NCBI RefSeq assembly: GCF_900113135.1
Contig: NZ_FOOH01000026.1
Location: forward strand, 1-56,000
Origin: Salegentibacter agarivorans
GTDB taxonomy: Bacteria; Bacteroidota; Bacteroidia; Flavobacteriales; Flavobacteriaceae
Reading direction: 5' to 3'
Length of the DNA stretch: 56,000 nucleotides
The notes under the pieces were generated by a model. It searched no databases. It saw only the letters and a list, made by a program, of their open reading frames with translations, and was not told where the DNA came from. A program made the translations under genes and the position numbers. Shown here piece after piece: positions 24,300 through 33,356 of this stretch; position 1 is the stretch's first letter; each line of letters opens with the position of its first letter.

Positions 24300-25100
24300 A
24301 TGAATGCACACGAAATAGATTACCAAATTTTTGGGGAAGAAATGCAATATGTAGAATTAGAGCTGGATCCTCGTGAAGCTGTTATTGCCGAAGCCGGTAA
24401 TTTTATGATGATGGACGATGGGATTAGAATGGATACTATTTTTGGCGATGGCTCTAAAGAAAACGAAGGTTTCCTGGGTAAAGTTTTAGGTGCGGGCAAA
24501 CGTTTGCTTACCGGAGAAAGTTTATTCATGACGATTTTTAGTAATGAAATTCAGGGCAAAAAGCGTATTAGTTTTGCTTCGCCTTATCCCGGAAAAATTA
24601 TTCCTATAGATCTTACCCGATATGGAAATAAATTTATTTGCCAGAAAGATGCATTTTTATGCGCTGCCAAAGGAGTTTCGGTAGGAATTGAATTCAGTAA
24701 AAAACTGGGGCGCGGTTTTTTTGGAGGTGAAGGTTTTATTATGCAAAAACTGGAAGGCGACGGGATGGCCTTTGTTCACGCCGGTGGCACGATGGCAAGA
24801 AAAGAATTATCTCCCGGTGAAAAATTAAAGATAGATACAGGCTGTATTATTGGCTTCACCCAGGATATAAATTATGATATTGAATTTGTAGGCGGAATTA
24901 AAAATACGTTTTTTGGCGGGGAAGGACTTTTCTTTGCAACCCTTACCGGCCCGGGTACAGTTTACGTGCAATCGCTTCCCTTTAGCCGCCTGGCTAACCG
25001 AATTTGGCAGGCTGCACCACAAGGAGGTGGGAAAGATAAAGGAGAAGGTAGTATTCTTGGCGGTATAGGTGATGTGATAAGTGGCGATCGGCGATTTTAA
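24300..25100 (+). CDS. TIGR00266 / AIM24 family protein
   Basis: 266 aa. The N-terminal [20 protein letters not shown], glycine-rich repeats ([39 protein letters not shown]) and C-terminal [11 protein letters not shown] define the family related to mitochondrial AIM24, a double-psi or trimeric beta-barrel fold protein. Its biochemical role is unknown. The ATG follows the DUF4442 stop by one base. Translational coupling to a hotdog protein suggests shared physiology, but no more can be read from the sequence. Confidence 0.9.
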   Translation: MNAHEIDYQIFGEEMQYVELELDPREAVIAEAGNFMMMDDGIRMDTIFGDGSKENEGFLGKVLGAGKRLLTGESLFMTIFSNEIQGKKRISFASPYPGKIIPIDLTRYGNKFICQKDAFLCAAKGVSVGIEFSKKLGRGFFGGEGFIMQKLEGDGMAFVHAGGTMARKELSPGEKLKIDTGCIIGFTQDINYDIEFVGGIKNTFFGGEGLFFATLTGPGTVYVQSLPFSRLANRIWQAAPQGGGKDKGEGSILGGIGDVISGDRRF

Positions 25101-25235
25101 GAATTGTTAAACAGCGGTAAATTAAAAGATCTTTATAAATTTTTTATTATATTTAGGTGCTTTTAAAAAATCCGTTAGCCTATTAAAAGATTTCTACTTT
25201 TTTAAACCTAACTTCTAATTTAAATCTTTCAAATT

Positions 25236-25433
25236 ATGGCGAGAGCGATGTTTGAATACACCAAAACTGTACTGGATAAAGTCAGTTTTGATCCCATCTT
25301 GTTTTGTAGAGAAGTGAAAAAAGCACTTCAACGACTTTTACCTCATGAAATAGAGGAACTTCGTATCTGGATTATAGCACTAACCCGCAAAAATCCTGAA
25401 CTTAATCAATGTTTAACCTATTTAAATACATAA
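25236..25433 (+). CDS. small conserved flavobacterial protein
   Basis: 65 aa, helical, with MFEYTKTVLDKVSFDPILFC, EVKKALQRLLPHEIEELRIW and NPELNQCLTYLNT. It has no signal or membrane segment and two Cys. Small proteins with this 'FCREVKKAL-RLLPHEIEEL' pattern are common in Flavobacteriaceae but have no assigned function. It has its own terminator at once downstream. The region 25101-25235 before it is AT-rich and likely holds its promoter. Confidence 0.8.
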   Translation: MARAMFEYTKTVLDKVSFDPILFCREVKKALQRLLPHEIEELRIWIIALTRKNPELNQCLTYLNT

Positions 25434-25461
25434 AAAAAGCGGCTTTTGGGCCGCTTTTTAT
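25434..25461 (+). terminator. intrinsic terminator of the 65-aa gene
   Basis: AAAAAGCGGC and GCCGCTTTTT pair around TTTTGG, starting a few bases after the stop codon. Confidence 0.92.
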
Positions 25462-25507
25462 TTTCAATAAAATTTCCTTTGTTTAAAATAAAACAGTAGG
25501 AATTATT

Positions 25508-26464
25508 TTATCCCTGGTATTCTTTTTTCTTATTCACAGGACTTATAATTTTCACATTGTGAAAAGCGATAGCACCTTTTACAACACCTGCAATGGTACT
25601 TTGTATAGCTTCAATAATCTGCATTTTTAATTCACTGCGGTTGTAGATAAGGCTTACTTCTCGTGCGGGTACCGGCTCTGCAAACATCCTTAAATTTTTC
25701 TTTTCAGAATCTTTAATATCAAGGGTATGCAAATAGGGGAGCAGTGTCATCCCTAAACCTTCGTTAGCCAGTTTTATTAAAGTTTCAAAACTTCCGCTTT
25801 CCAACTGAAAATGATCATCGTCGTAATTTCTGGAAGATTTACATAGGTTAAGAATACCATCTTTAAAACAATGCCCATCTTCAAGCAGCAACATATCGTC
25901 TATATCCAGGTCGTTGATTTCAATCTTTTCCTTTTTATGAAGCCTGTGACTGTTTGGTATATAACCTACAAATGGTTCATAATAAAGTACATTTTCTTTG
26001 ATTCCCTGCAGTTCAAGTGGGGTTGCGGCAATTGCAGCATCTAAATGTCCTTCTCTTAAACGTTCAATAATTGCATCGGTATTTAGTTCCTCAATCTTAA
26101 GCTTTACTTTAGGATATTTCTTAATAAAATTATTGATGAACATAGGCAGTAGAGTAGGCATAACCGTGGGAATTACACCTAGTTTAAAAATACCACCTAC
26201 AAATCCTTTTTGCTGATCTACTATATCTTTAATCCGGTCACTTTCATTCACAATATTTCGCGCCTGTTGCACAATTTTTTCCCCGGTTTCAGTAAGCTGA
26301 ATAGGTTTTTTGGTTCTATCAAAAATCTGTACATCCAGTTCTTCTTCCAGCTTTTGAATTTGCATGCTTAAGGTAGGCTGGGTTACAAACACTTTTTGTG
26401 CCGCTTTGGTGAAATTCTTATGTTCGGCAACCGCCAATACATAATGCAGTTGTGTAATCGTCAT
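25508..26464 (-). CDS. oxyR: OxyR-type LysR family regulator
   Basis: 318 aa. The N-terminal HTH (residues 1-60: MTITQLHYVLAVAEHKNFTK, then VTQPTLSMQIQKLEEELD) is LysR-type. The regulatory domain carries EDGHCFKDGILNLC, two Cys eight residues apart, exactly the redox-sensing spacing of E. coli OxyR (GHCLRDQ...C). It should activate peroxide defence genes when the disulfide forms. No catalase or Dps gene is nearby. A TACATTTG box (26488-26495, minus) suits a promoter, without a clear -33 box. Confidence 0.9.
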   Translation of the reverse strand: MTITQLHYVLAVAEHKNFTKAAQKVFVTQPTLSMQIQKLEEELDVQIFDRTKKPIQLTETGEKIVQQARNIVNESDRIKDIVDQQKGFVGGIFKLGVIPTVMPTLLPMFINNFIKKYPKVKLKIEELNTDAIIERLREGHLDAAIAATPLELQGIKENVLYYEPFVGYIPNSHRLHKKEKIEINDLDIDDMLLLEDGHCFKDGILNLCKSSRNYDDDHFQLESGSFETLIKLANEGLGMTLLPYLHTLDIKDSEKKNLRMFAEPVPAREVSLIYNRSELKMQIIEAIQSTIAGVVKGAIAFHNVKIISPVNKKKEYQG

Positions 26465-26569
26465 AACTTGAAGCTTTATTATTACTGCAAATGTATTGGT
26501 TTTTTCTATTCCGAATTAAAATAAATATGATTTTATCTATACGCAAAGAAGAATATTAAACTTTTGAAA

Positions 26570-26989
26570 CTAAAACCTGAGGTTTACTTCTTTCTTCTCG
26601 CCATCAAAATTGAATTTCGCATCTTCCCAGATTGGTGGCCCATATAAATTCATTTGATTGTTAGAGACTCCATAATCTTCAGTAGGCATACCATTTGATT
26701 CAAAATCCATTCTCTGGTTCCCATTTTTATCATGGTAGGCAGTTACAGCATAGGTTCCAGGTGGTATTTCACTAAAAGTGACCATTGCAACACCGTCCTT
26801 AATTTCACTTACTTCTCCCTTTACTGGTGCTTGTTTAAGAAAATTATCTTCATTAAAAAGGGCGAAATAAACTTTTCCTTCTTCCGATGCAATGTTATCT
26901 ACACTAACACAAATGTTACCCGAATTTTCTGTTTGGGCTAAAGCAAGGTTGCAAAGAAAAAGACTAAATAAAATGGCAATTGTTTTCAT
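26570..26989 (-). CDS. DUF2141 secreted protein
   Basis: 139 aa. Sec signal with cleavage after LALA/Q (residue 18-19). The mature chain has the DUF2141 signatures GKVYFALFNEDNFLKQ, PPGTYAVTAYHDKNGNQRMD and PTEDYGVSNN, a transthyretin-like beta fold. Function unknown; common in Bacteroidota and cyanobacteria, sometimes with carotenoid or lipid enzymes. Monocistronic. A TAGTTTTG box lies upstream at 27020-27027. Confidence 0.88.
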   Translation of the reverse strand: MKTIAILFSLFLCNLALAQTENSGNICVSVDNIASEEGKVYFALFNEDNFLKQAPVKGEVSEIKDGVAMVTFSEIPPGTYAVTAYHDKNGNQRMDFESNGMPTEDYGVSNNQMNLYGPPIWEDAKFNFDGEKKEVNLRF

Positions 26990-27193
26990 AATTAGTTAAT
27001 TTTTATTGGTTTATAGGCTCAAAACTAACTTGATTTATCCTTTAGATTTAATAAATAATACCGAGTTGTAATTTTTGAGTGCTGAATTGTAGATTCTTCA
27101 AAAGAAAAGAGCAAAAAGAGTAAAGAGGAAAGACTGAAAGAAAATTGGGATTGGTGTAAGACTGGAGTCAACTCTGCTAAATTCCAGTAAAAG

Positions 27194-27221
27194 ATTACAA
27201 TGCCGCTGCATTGCTCGTAAT
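27194..27221 (-). terminator. hairpin after the DUF58 operon
   Basis: ATTAC/GTAAT and CAATGC/GCATTG pair in a nested hairpin around CGCT, directly downstream of the DUF58 stop (27229). It lacks a good T-run on the minus strand, so it may be a weak or Rho-assisted terminator. The remainder of 26990-27193 shows only purine-rich unremarkable sequence. Confidence 0.45.
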
Positions 27222-27228
27222 AGCGGGA

Positions 27229-28560
27229 TTAAAGTATTCCCCTCGCTTTAATTTCAAGGTATTTATTGATGGCATTTATACTTAAATCTTCGGGTTTGGT
27301 GAGTAAAGTATTAATCCCGTGTTGCCTTAATTCGGCGGCCATTAGTTTTTTATCGTGGGCAAAACCTTCCGCAATTACCTGGTGAGCCATATCGGTAGTA
27401 TTCTCAGGACTGCTACTTATCACTTTATCCAACTCGGTATTTTCAAAAAATATAACTACTAAAACGTGTTTCTTGTTAATGGCCTTTAAATAGGGAAGCT
27501 GTCTTTTTAAAGCCGAAATATGCTCAAAATTGGTGTATAACATCAGCAAACTGCGTTGTGTAACTCTTTGTCGCAAATTACTGTAAAGCATATTAAAATC
27601 TGAATCGGGAAATTGAGTATTGATATTATATAAACGCTCCATTATTTGTTGCAACTGGCTTAGTTTTGCATTGGCTTTTAAGATGTTTCCAATTCTTGAT
27701 GAAAAAGAAATTAGCCCAACTTTATCCTTTTTCTTCAGCGCTATATTAGAAAAAGCCAGGCTACTATTAATTGCATAATCCAGCAAACTCAAACCATTAA
27801 AAGGCATTTTCATTACCCGGCCGGTATCTATAATTGAATAGATTGGTTGCGCTTTTTCATCCTGAAACTGGTTTACCATAAGGTCGCCCTGTTTGGCGGT
27901 AGCTTTCCAGTTTATGGTTCGCACATCGTCTCCGGGCACATATTCCTTAATTTGTTCAAATTCCATCGTGTGGCCAATCCTTCTAATTTTTTTTAATCCT
28001 GGTTGTGATAAACGATTATCTATAGCTAAAAAATCCAGTTTTTTCATCTGAATAAAAGATGGATAGACCTTCAGCATTTGCTTGTTTCCAAAAACCGAGC
28101 GTCTTTTCACCAAACCAATTTTGGTAAAAACGTAAATGTTTAGTTTTCCAAAGTAATATTCCCCACGAGCAACTGGCCGTAAATAATAGCTGAATTTTTC
28201 AGAATTACCGGCGCCAATCTTTAATTGTTTTAAAAAATCCCGCTTTTGAAACTGTATAGGGATTTCATCAATAATTTCAGTATAAATAGAAAAGCCATAG
28301 TTATTTTCCAGGATTATTTCCACTTCATTTTCATCTGAATTTGAGAATTTCTGCGGAAGAATTCTTTCGGCATTTATTCGGTTAGATTTATACAGGCTAA
28401 CCAACTCGGCTAGAAAAAACAATAGCAGGATAAGGCTTAAAACCCAGGTGAATCCGTATAAAAAATCAAAGAAATAAGAAAATAGAAAGAGCAATGCGAT
28501 AGCAAAGATCGCATAGAAAAAACGCTGATTTAAATATAAAGATTTTAAGAAGTTAAGCAC
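27229..28560 (-). CDS. DUF58 domain protein
   Basis: 443 aa. Two N-terminal membrane helices are followed by an Ig-like segment and the DUF58 motif GDDVRTINWKATAKQGDLMV. The motif's adjacent YSIIDTGRVM begins a VWA-like metal-binding fold. The start is GTG, sharing a base with the TAG stop of moxR (TAGTG at 28558-28562). DUF58 proteins almost always pair with MoxR AAA ATPases, which are thought to load or assemble VWA proteins and metal centres. Last gene of the operon. Confidence 0.92.
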   Translation of the reverse strand: MLNFLKSLYLNQRFFYAIFAIALLFLFSYFFDFLYGFTWVLSLILLLFFLAELVSLYKSNRINAERILPQKFSNSDENEVEIILENNYGFSIYTEIIDEIPIQFQKRDFLKQLKIGAGNSEKFSYYLRPVARGEYYFGKLNIYVFTKIGLVKRRSVFGNKQMLKVYPSFIQMKKLDFLAIDNRLSQPGLKKIRRIGHTMEFEQIKEYVPGDDVRTINWKATAKQGDLMVNQFQDEKAQPIYSIIDTGRVMKMPFNGLSLLDYAINSSLAFSNIALKKKDKVGLISFSSRIGNILKANAKLSQLQQIMERLYNINTQFPDSDFNMLYSNLRQRVTQRSLLMLYTNFEHISALKRQLPYLKAINKKHVLVVIFFENTELDKVISSSPENTTDMAHQVIAEGFAHDKKLMAAELRQHGINTLLTKPEDLSINAINKYLEIKARGIL

Positions 28561-29561
28561 TAGCGTGGAATTTCTACAGATTGCGAGATCATTTCTATTA
28601 CTTCTTTGGCAGTAATTCCTTCCATTTCACGATCGGGACTAATAATTAATCTATGCGCTAAAACAGGATTTAGTGCTTTTTTAATATCCTCTGGAATTAC
28701 AAAATCTCTTCCGTTTATTGCTGCAAATGCTTTAGAAGCGTTCATCACCGCGATAGATGCCCGGGGAGAAGCCCCAAGATAAATGTGAGAGTGATTACGG
28801 GTTTTACCTACAATACTGGCAATATAATGCATCAGTTTTTCTTCCATAATAATCTCCTGAATCTGGCCTTTTAACTCGTTTAGATTCTTAGGATTCAAAA
28901 CAGCTTCAATCTGTGAAATAGGTAACGAGCCCTTGCGGTCGTGGTGGGTTTTTAGAATATTTATTTCGTCTTCAAGACTGGGGTAATCCACTTCAATTTT
29001 AAATAAAAAACGGTCTAATTGGGCTTCGGGCAGGGCGTAAGTTCCTTCCTGTTCTATAGGATTTTGTGTAGCCAGGACCATAAATGGCGCTTCCAAATCA
29101 TGCTGCACCCCATCTATGGTAATTTGGCGCTCTTCCATCACCTCAAACAAAGCTGCCTGGGTTTTAGCAGGAGCGCGGTTAATTTCATCTATTAGAACGA
29201 TATTGGAAAAAATGGGTCCGGGTTTAAATTCAAATTCACCTTTTTGCGCGTTTAAGACCGAAGTTCCTAAAACATCACTCGGCATCAAATCTGGTGTAAA
29301 TTGAATTCGGCTAAAGTTTGTTTCCAGGCTTTTAGCAAATAATTTTGCGGTTAAGGTTTTGGCCACACCGGGCACACCTTCAATTAAAACGTGACCGTTA
29401 GAAAGCAGGCCTGCAATTAAGAGTTCTACAAAATCGTTTTGACCTACAATTACTTTGGCCAGTTGGTTTTTTAAACTTGAAACCGCTTGTTTAAGATCGT
29501 CCAGCGGGATGCGACTGCCAAAATCTAAAGATTCGTTTTCATTATTTATTTCGTTTTCCAT
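28560..29561 (-). CDS. MoxR family AAA+ ATPase
   Basis: 333 aa. Walker A GVPGVAKT (about residues 60-67), Walker B NIVLIDEINR, sensor FMVLATQNPIEQEG and the C-terminal lid PRASIAVMNASKAFAAINGR are typical of MoxR. These ATPases act as chaperones for VWA-domain partners; here the partner is the DUF58 protein in the next gene. It overlaps the DUF4350 gene by 20 bases, so all are translated together. Confidence 0.95.
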   Translation of the reverse strand: MENEINNENESLDFGSRIPLDDLKQAVSSLKNQLAKVIVGQNDFVELLIAGLLSNGHVLIEGVPGVAKTLTAKLFAKSLETNFSRIQFTPDLMPSDVLGTSVLNAQKGEFEFKPGPIFSNIVLIDEINRAPAKTQAALFEVMEERQITIDGVQHDLEAPFMVLATQNPIEQEGTYALPEAQLDRFLFKIEVDYPSLEDEINILKTHHDRKGSLPISQIEAVLNPKNLNELKGQIQEIIMEEKLMHYIASIVGKTRNHSHIYLGASPRASIAVMNASKAFAAINGRDFVIPEDIKKALNPVLAHRLIISPDREMEGITAKEVIEMISQSVEIPR

Positions 29562-30756
29562 TGGAATGTGATTTAAAATTATTTATTGCCTCAGAAAGTT
29601 CATAAAATTCACTTTTACCGGCACTTTTATTATTTGAGAGCTTTTCGATTTTCTCAAAAAGTTTCTTTCCTGAAGCTACGCTGTTTCCAGATTTTGCCGC
29701 CAGTAAGGTATAGAATTCTTCGTCTATGGTTTTTGTTGAAATTTTATATTGTAAACGAATATATTCAAGAAATAAATTGACTTTCTTAGAGATCAATTCT
29801 TCATATTCTTTTTCTTCTAAATAAAGATTTCCAACAGTTTTGGCATATTCGTAACTCTGATTTTTTAAAGGATCTACCACCGGAATAGACCGCTGTTTTC
29901 GTTTTCCTTCAAAAATAATGAACAAAACGCAGCCGGCCAGCAGAAAATAATAGGCCCATTTAAGGCGGGTATCACTTAGTAAAATATAAAGCGGGGAAGA
30001 ATAATATGTTTTTCCGGCTTTATAATAATTATCCAAAAATACCTGGTTTCCCATTTCCATATAAGCCAGGATATTTTCGGCATATTCGTAATTCTTATTG
30101 CTTAGTAAAAAGTAATTCCCAAAAGCTTCAGGGGTATTATGCAGGTAAATTTTCCCTTTTCCAAAATCGGACCTTATAAAATTAGGTTGACTGTTTTTTT
30201 CATCTCCCTGGATATTAATTTTTCCCAGAACTTCGATTTGCGCACTGTCTTTTTGATGAAAGTAAAGTGACGAAAATTCATTTTTAAACTTAAAATCGTT
30301 TTCTTTTTTTAAAGCTGAGTTTTCAAAATTCAATTGTGGTTTTGAACTTAGATCGTTTTTAGGAATAAAAACCTTATTTTCTAAATGAAGTGTATCTAAC
30401 AACTCGGGACTAATTCCCCTGGCCGATATAAAAAGATGATTTCCATTAGAAACCCAATCAAGCAATTTATTTAACTCATCCTGATCAAAATACACGGCAT
30501 TATTGAGGAAAAAATAGGTGCCGTTTTCCAGGCTATCAGATAGTTTTTCGAATGGTGGAACGTCAATTTCTTCAAATTTCCAGTTTTCAGTATTTTTCCA
30601 GCTATCATAAAAAACAAAACTTCCCAGTGGGATTTTATCGTCACTCATATAACTGGGCGTCCAGTTTACCGGTTCAGGTTCTGTAGCTTCCAGGTAAGTG
30701 AGAAAAATTACCAAAAGCAGGAATGCAGCAAAGAAGAGTTTTGAAGTCTTACCCAT
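29542..30756 (-). CDS. DUF4350 membrane protein
   Basis: 404 aa. One N-terminal helix (SKLFFAAFLLLVIFLTYLEA), a periplasmic GATase-like domain of about 250 residues with no catalytic Cys-His pair noticed, a second helix (LKWAYYFLLAGCVLFIIFEG) at about 268-287 and a cytoplasmic helical tail. DUF4350 is a recurrent member of MoxR/DUF58/DUF4129 operons with unknown function. It overlaps its neighbours on both sides. Confidence 0.85.
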   Translation of the reverse strand: MGKTSKLFFAAFLLLVIFLTYLEATEPEPVNWTPSYMSDDKIPLGSFVFYDSWKNTENWKFEEIDVPPFEKLSDSLENGTYFFLNNAVYFDQDELNKLLDWVSNGNHLFISARGISPELLDTLHLENKVFIPKNDLSSKPQLNFENSALKKENDFKFKNEFSSLYFHQKDSAQIEVLGKINIQGDEKNSQPNFIRSDFGKGKIYLHNTPEAFGNYFLLSNKNYEYAENILAYMEMGNQVFLDNYYKAGKTYYSSPLYILLSDTRLKWAYYFLLAGCVLFIIFEGKRKQRSIPVVDPLKNQSYEYAKTVGNLYLEEKEYEELISKKVNLFLEYIRLQYKISTKTIDEEFYTLLAAKSGNSVASGKKLFEKIEKLSNNKSAGKSEFYELSEAINNFKSHSNGKRNK

Positions 30757-31507
30757 TATTTCCGCTTTTTAGGTTATTTTCCATTTGGCTGAATTCCCGG
30801 TTTACTTTTTGAAAACGCGATTTAGAAAGGTCAAAATCCCCATACCAGATAAAATCGTAAAGTCGGGTGATTTTGGTGAACTGGCTTTTTATTTCAGTCT
30901 CCTTTATTTCGTTAATATAATCTTCATTTGTTTTTTGAAATCTATACGAAATATGCTCTTTTTGATCAAGCAAACGCAAGCTCTTTAAGTATAAATACCG
31001 AACAGCAAGGCGATAATTTTCTTCTCGAATCGCTTTTTCAATTAATGAAGAGATATCTGCCGATTTTACGATTTCTTCTTCTTTTTGAAGATTGACTCTT
31101 CCGGTAATAGGTGCAGCCATCACTGCATTCCTTGGATTTAATCTAATAAAAAGCCAGGTAATTAAACCAAGGACTAAGATTAGGAATATATAGGGTAAAG
31201 CTGAGAGAACTGCACTCCAAAAAGCGTTGGTTTGGTAATCGCCAAAAAGCCATTGCAAAAAAGCATTCCATTTAAGGTTAATCCAACGTTTTAAGCGGGT
31301 CCACCAGGAATCTTCTTCAATCTTTTCTAGATAATCAAATGCTTTATCAGATTTATAAGCTTCAATTTTTTCAGCATCAAAATTAGCTTTCTCCAGATTT
31401 TCTTCAGAGGAATTCTGAACCACTTCCGTAGAATCAGTCATCGCTTGCTCTTGCGGAATTAAGTTTCCGAAGAAAATAAAACTGAAAAGAAGAAAGACTT
31501 TAATCAT
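30749..31507 (-). CDS. DUF4129 membrane protein
   Basis: 252 aa with an N-terminal signal-like helix, an acidic linker, a membrane helix (VLSALPYIFLILVLGLITWL) and a C-terminal DUF4129-like cytoplasmic domain (EENYRLAVRYLYLKSLRLLD, then WYGDFDLSKSRFQKVNREFS). DUF4129 is often fused to or found with transglutaminase domains and MoxR operons. It overlaps the DUF4350 gene by 8 bases and its ATG shares a base with the upstream TAA (TAATG). Confidence 0.85.
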   Translation of the reverse strand: MIKVFLLFSFIFFGNLIPQEQAMTDSTEVVQNSSEENLEKANFDAEKIEAYKSDKAFDYLEKIEEDSWWTRLKRWINLKWNAFLQWLFGDYQTNAFWSAVLSALPYIFLILVLGLITWLFIRLNPRNAVMAAPITGRVNLQKEEEIVKSADISSLIEKAIREENYRLAVRYLYLKSLRLLDQKEHISYRFQKTNEDYINEIKETEIKSQFTKITRLYDFIWYGDFDLSKSRFQKVNREFSQMENNLKSGNNG

Positions 31508-32364
31508 TAATTGTTTTTACCAAGATTTTCAATGCTTTCGTAGGCGCCGGTAAAGTATTTTATTTCATTAAGGTTATAATAAACAAAAGCAACCCCAATT
31601 GGTGTAATGGCGTAAAGCAGGTATTGAATGGCAGACGCAATTATGGTTAAGGTGAGATAAACCCAATCAAATAACTCGGCAACATTTGTTGAAGAAGCCG
31701 AATTTTCTTCCATAATTGTGAACATTTTTACAAAAGTATAAATGAGCACCGGTAGTTGAAAAATAAGGCTGATGATATACACGATAAGCCAGATTAAGAA
31801 AAGGCTTATAAAACTCATCCACCAATTATCTTTTACCAGGTGAAAACCTTCAGAAATGCTACCGCCAATACTTTCGCTTTTAAAAACAAGTACCGCAGCC
31901 GCAATACTAAGCGGAACACTTAAATAAATTCCGGGCAGAATAAAAATTATAAGTCCGGCGAAAATCAAGATCCAGGTAACGGCGCCAAGTCCAAACATTT
32001 TTCCTAAATCTTTTTTCACGCCTTGTTTAACCTCCTGGTGACTGGCTTCTCCATTATTAGTAACGTAAGATTTTATAAAATGAAATGCCGCCACGTTCAT
32101 TACTGAGAAATATAATAGTAGCCCAACCATTAATAAGCCAAAACCGATAAAAAACCCGCCATCCTGATTGAACATTAAAGAATTACCAACCGTGGTATAC
32201 GAATAGTAAGATACGGCAGCGATTAAAAGCAGAAACGCCGGCCAGGAAATTTTTATAACACTTGTAAAATAGGCTTTATAATTTTCACGAATAAACTTAA
32301 ACGTATAGCTTATAATATCGCCCAGCTCTCGCTGTTGCTTAAAATCAATGTAATCCTGCTTCAT
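31507..32364 (-). CDS. multi-pass membrane protein
   Basis: 285 aa with about six membrane helices, including two long glycine-containing ones (LGAVTWILIFAGLIIFILPG and the VPLSIAAAVLVFKSESIGGS region). It has the hydrophobic layout of glycerophosphodiester phosphodiesterase membrane-domain or DUF975-like proteins, but no catalytic motif. It is coupled to the SpoIIM-like gene upstream (20-base overlap) and DUF4129 downstream. Function unknown. Confidence 0.7.
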   Translation of the reverse strand: MKQDYIDFKQQRELGDIISYTFKFIRENYKAYFTSVIKISWPAFLLLIAAVSYYSYTTVGNSLMFNQDGGFFIGFGLLMVGLLLYFSVMNVAAFHFIKSYVTNNGEASHQEVKQGVKKDLGKMFGLGAVTWILIFAGLIIFILPGIYLSVPLSIAAAVLVFKSESIGGSISEGFHLVKDNWWMSFISLFLIWLIVYIISLIFQLPVLIYTFVKMFTIMEENSASSTNVAELFDWVYLTLTIIASAIQYLLYAITPIGVAFVYYNLNEIKYFTGAYESIENLGKNN

Positions 32365-33322
32365 GAATTTGTTGTTTTTTATGTAGAAATATGGGGTAAA
32401 AAATATAGTAAAATAGAATTAGTGCCAGGGAGCTACCAATAATTAAAATCGCCAGCCAATCGGGCATTTGGGTTAATCGGGTTACGAAGCCTTCCAGAAA
32501 TCCCGCCAGGATAAAAAATGGAATGGTACTAATCACGATTTTTAATCCGTTTTTAACGCCCTTTACAAAAGAGGTGAGACGAGTGTAAGTGCCGGGGAAA
32601 AGTATACTTTTTCCAACTACCAGTCCTGCGCAACCCGCAATAATAATTACTGAAATTTCAATAGTACCGTGAATCCAAATTGTTCTGGCAGATTCCCAAA
32701 GTAAGCCCTGGTCGTAAAAGAAATATTGAAAGGATCCGAGCATTACTGCGTTTTGCATTAAAATAAACACCGTGCCAATTCCTGCGAGGATTCCCATACT
32801 AAAAGCCATTAGCGAGACCCGAATATTATTGATCGTAATTCCCAGGAACATATCGGTTTCAGACATTTTTTTATAAACCGCCATAGGATCTCCTTCAGCA
32901 ATATTCTGTAAAGTCATATTCACATAGGCATCGCCTAAAATACTTCTCACAAAAGTATGATCTGATGCTGCTGAAAATGCGCCCGCCGCAGAAAAAAGCG
33001 CGAAAATTAAAAAACTTAGCAATAATTGTTTCTGAAACTTATAGAAAAACAATGGGAATTCTTTTGTAAAAAAGGTGATAAACCGGTTTTGTGATTCTTT
33101 TTTATTTTTATAGATTTTTTGATGCGCTGAAGCGGCTAACTGATTTAAATAGTTAGTAGTATTGCTTTTAGGATAAAACGTTCTGGAATAGCTTAGATGG
33201 TCGCTAATTTCAATATAAATATTAGAGAGCTGCTCTGGTCTCAGTATATTTTTATTTTGAAGCTGGCTTTCAAATTTAAGCCATTTATCCTTATTTTGCT
33301 TCACAAATGCAGCTTCTCGCAT
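32345..33322 (-). CDS. SpoIIM-like (stage II sporulation protein M) membrane protein
   Basis: 325 aa from the ATG at 33322 (MREAAFVKQNKDKW), the typical start of this Bacteroidota family; a start 21 bases upstream is possible. A soluble N-terminal region is followed by six or so helices with SpoIIM motifs (FSMGILAGIGTVFILMQNAV, GTIEISVIIIAGCAGLVVGK, FPGTYTRLTSFVKG). In Bacillus, SpoIIM takes part in peptidoglycan remodelling during engulfment; flavobacteria do not sporulate, so another envelope role is implied. First gene of the operon, divergent from RDD. Confidence 0.85.
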   Translation of the reverse strand: MREAAFVKQNKDKWLKFESQLQNKNILRPEQLSNIYIEISDHLSYSRTFYPKSNTTNYLNQLAASAHQKIYKNKKESQNRFITFFTKEFPLFFYKFQKQLLLSFLIFALFSAAGAFSAASDHTFVRSILGDAYVNMTLQNIAEGDPMAVYKKMSETDMFLGITINNIRVSLMAFSMGILAGIGTVFILMQNAVMLGSFQYFFYDQGLLWESARTIWIHGTIEISVIIIAGCAGLVVGKSILFPGTYTRLTSFVKGVKNGLKIVISTIPFFILAGFLEGFVTRLTQMPDWLAILIIGSSLALILFYYIFYPIFLHKKQQIHEAGLH

Positions 33323-33356
33323 GGTTTTTCTATTATGACTCAAAGAAACAGATTAA

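Noticed and set aside
26990-27193. Possible small RNA in the purine-rich gap before the DUF2141 gene
   Set aside because: No promoter-terminator pair that would define a transcript could be seen.
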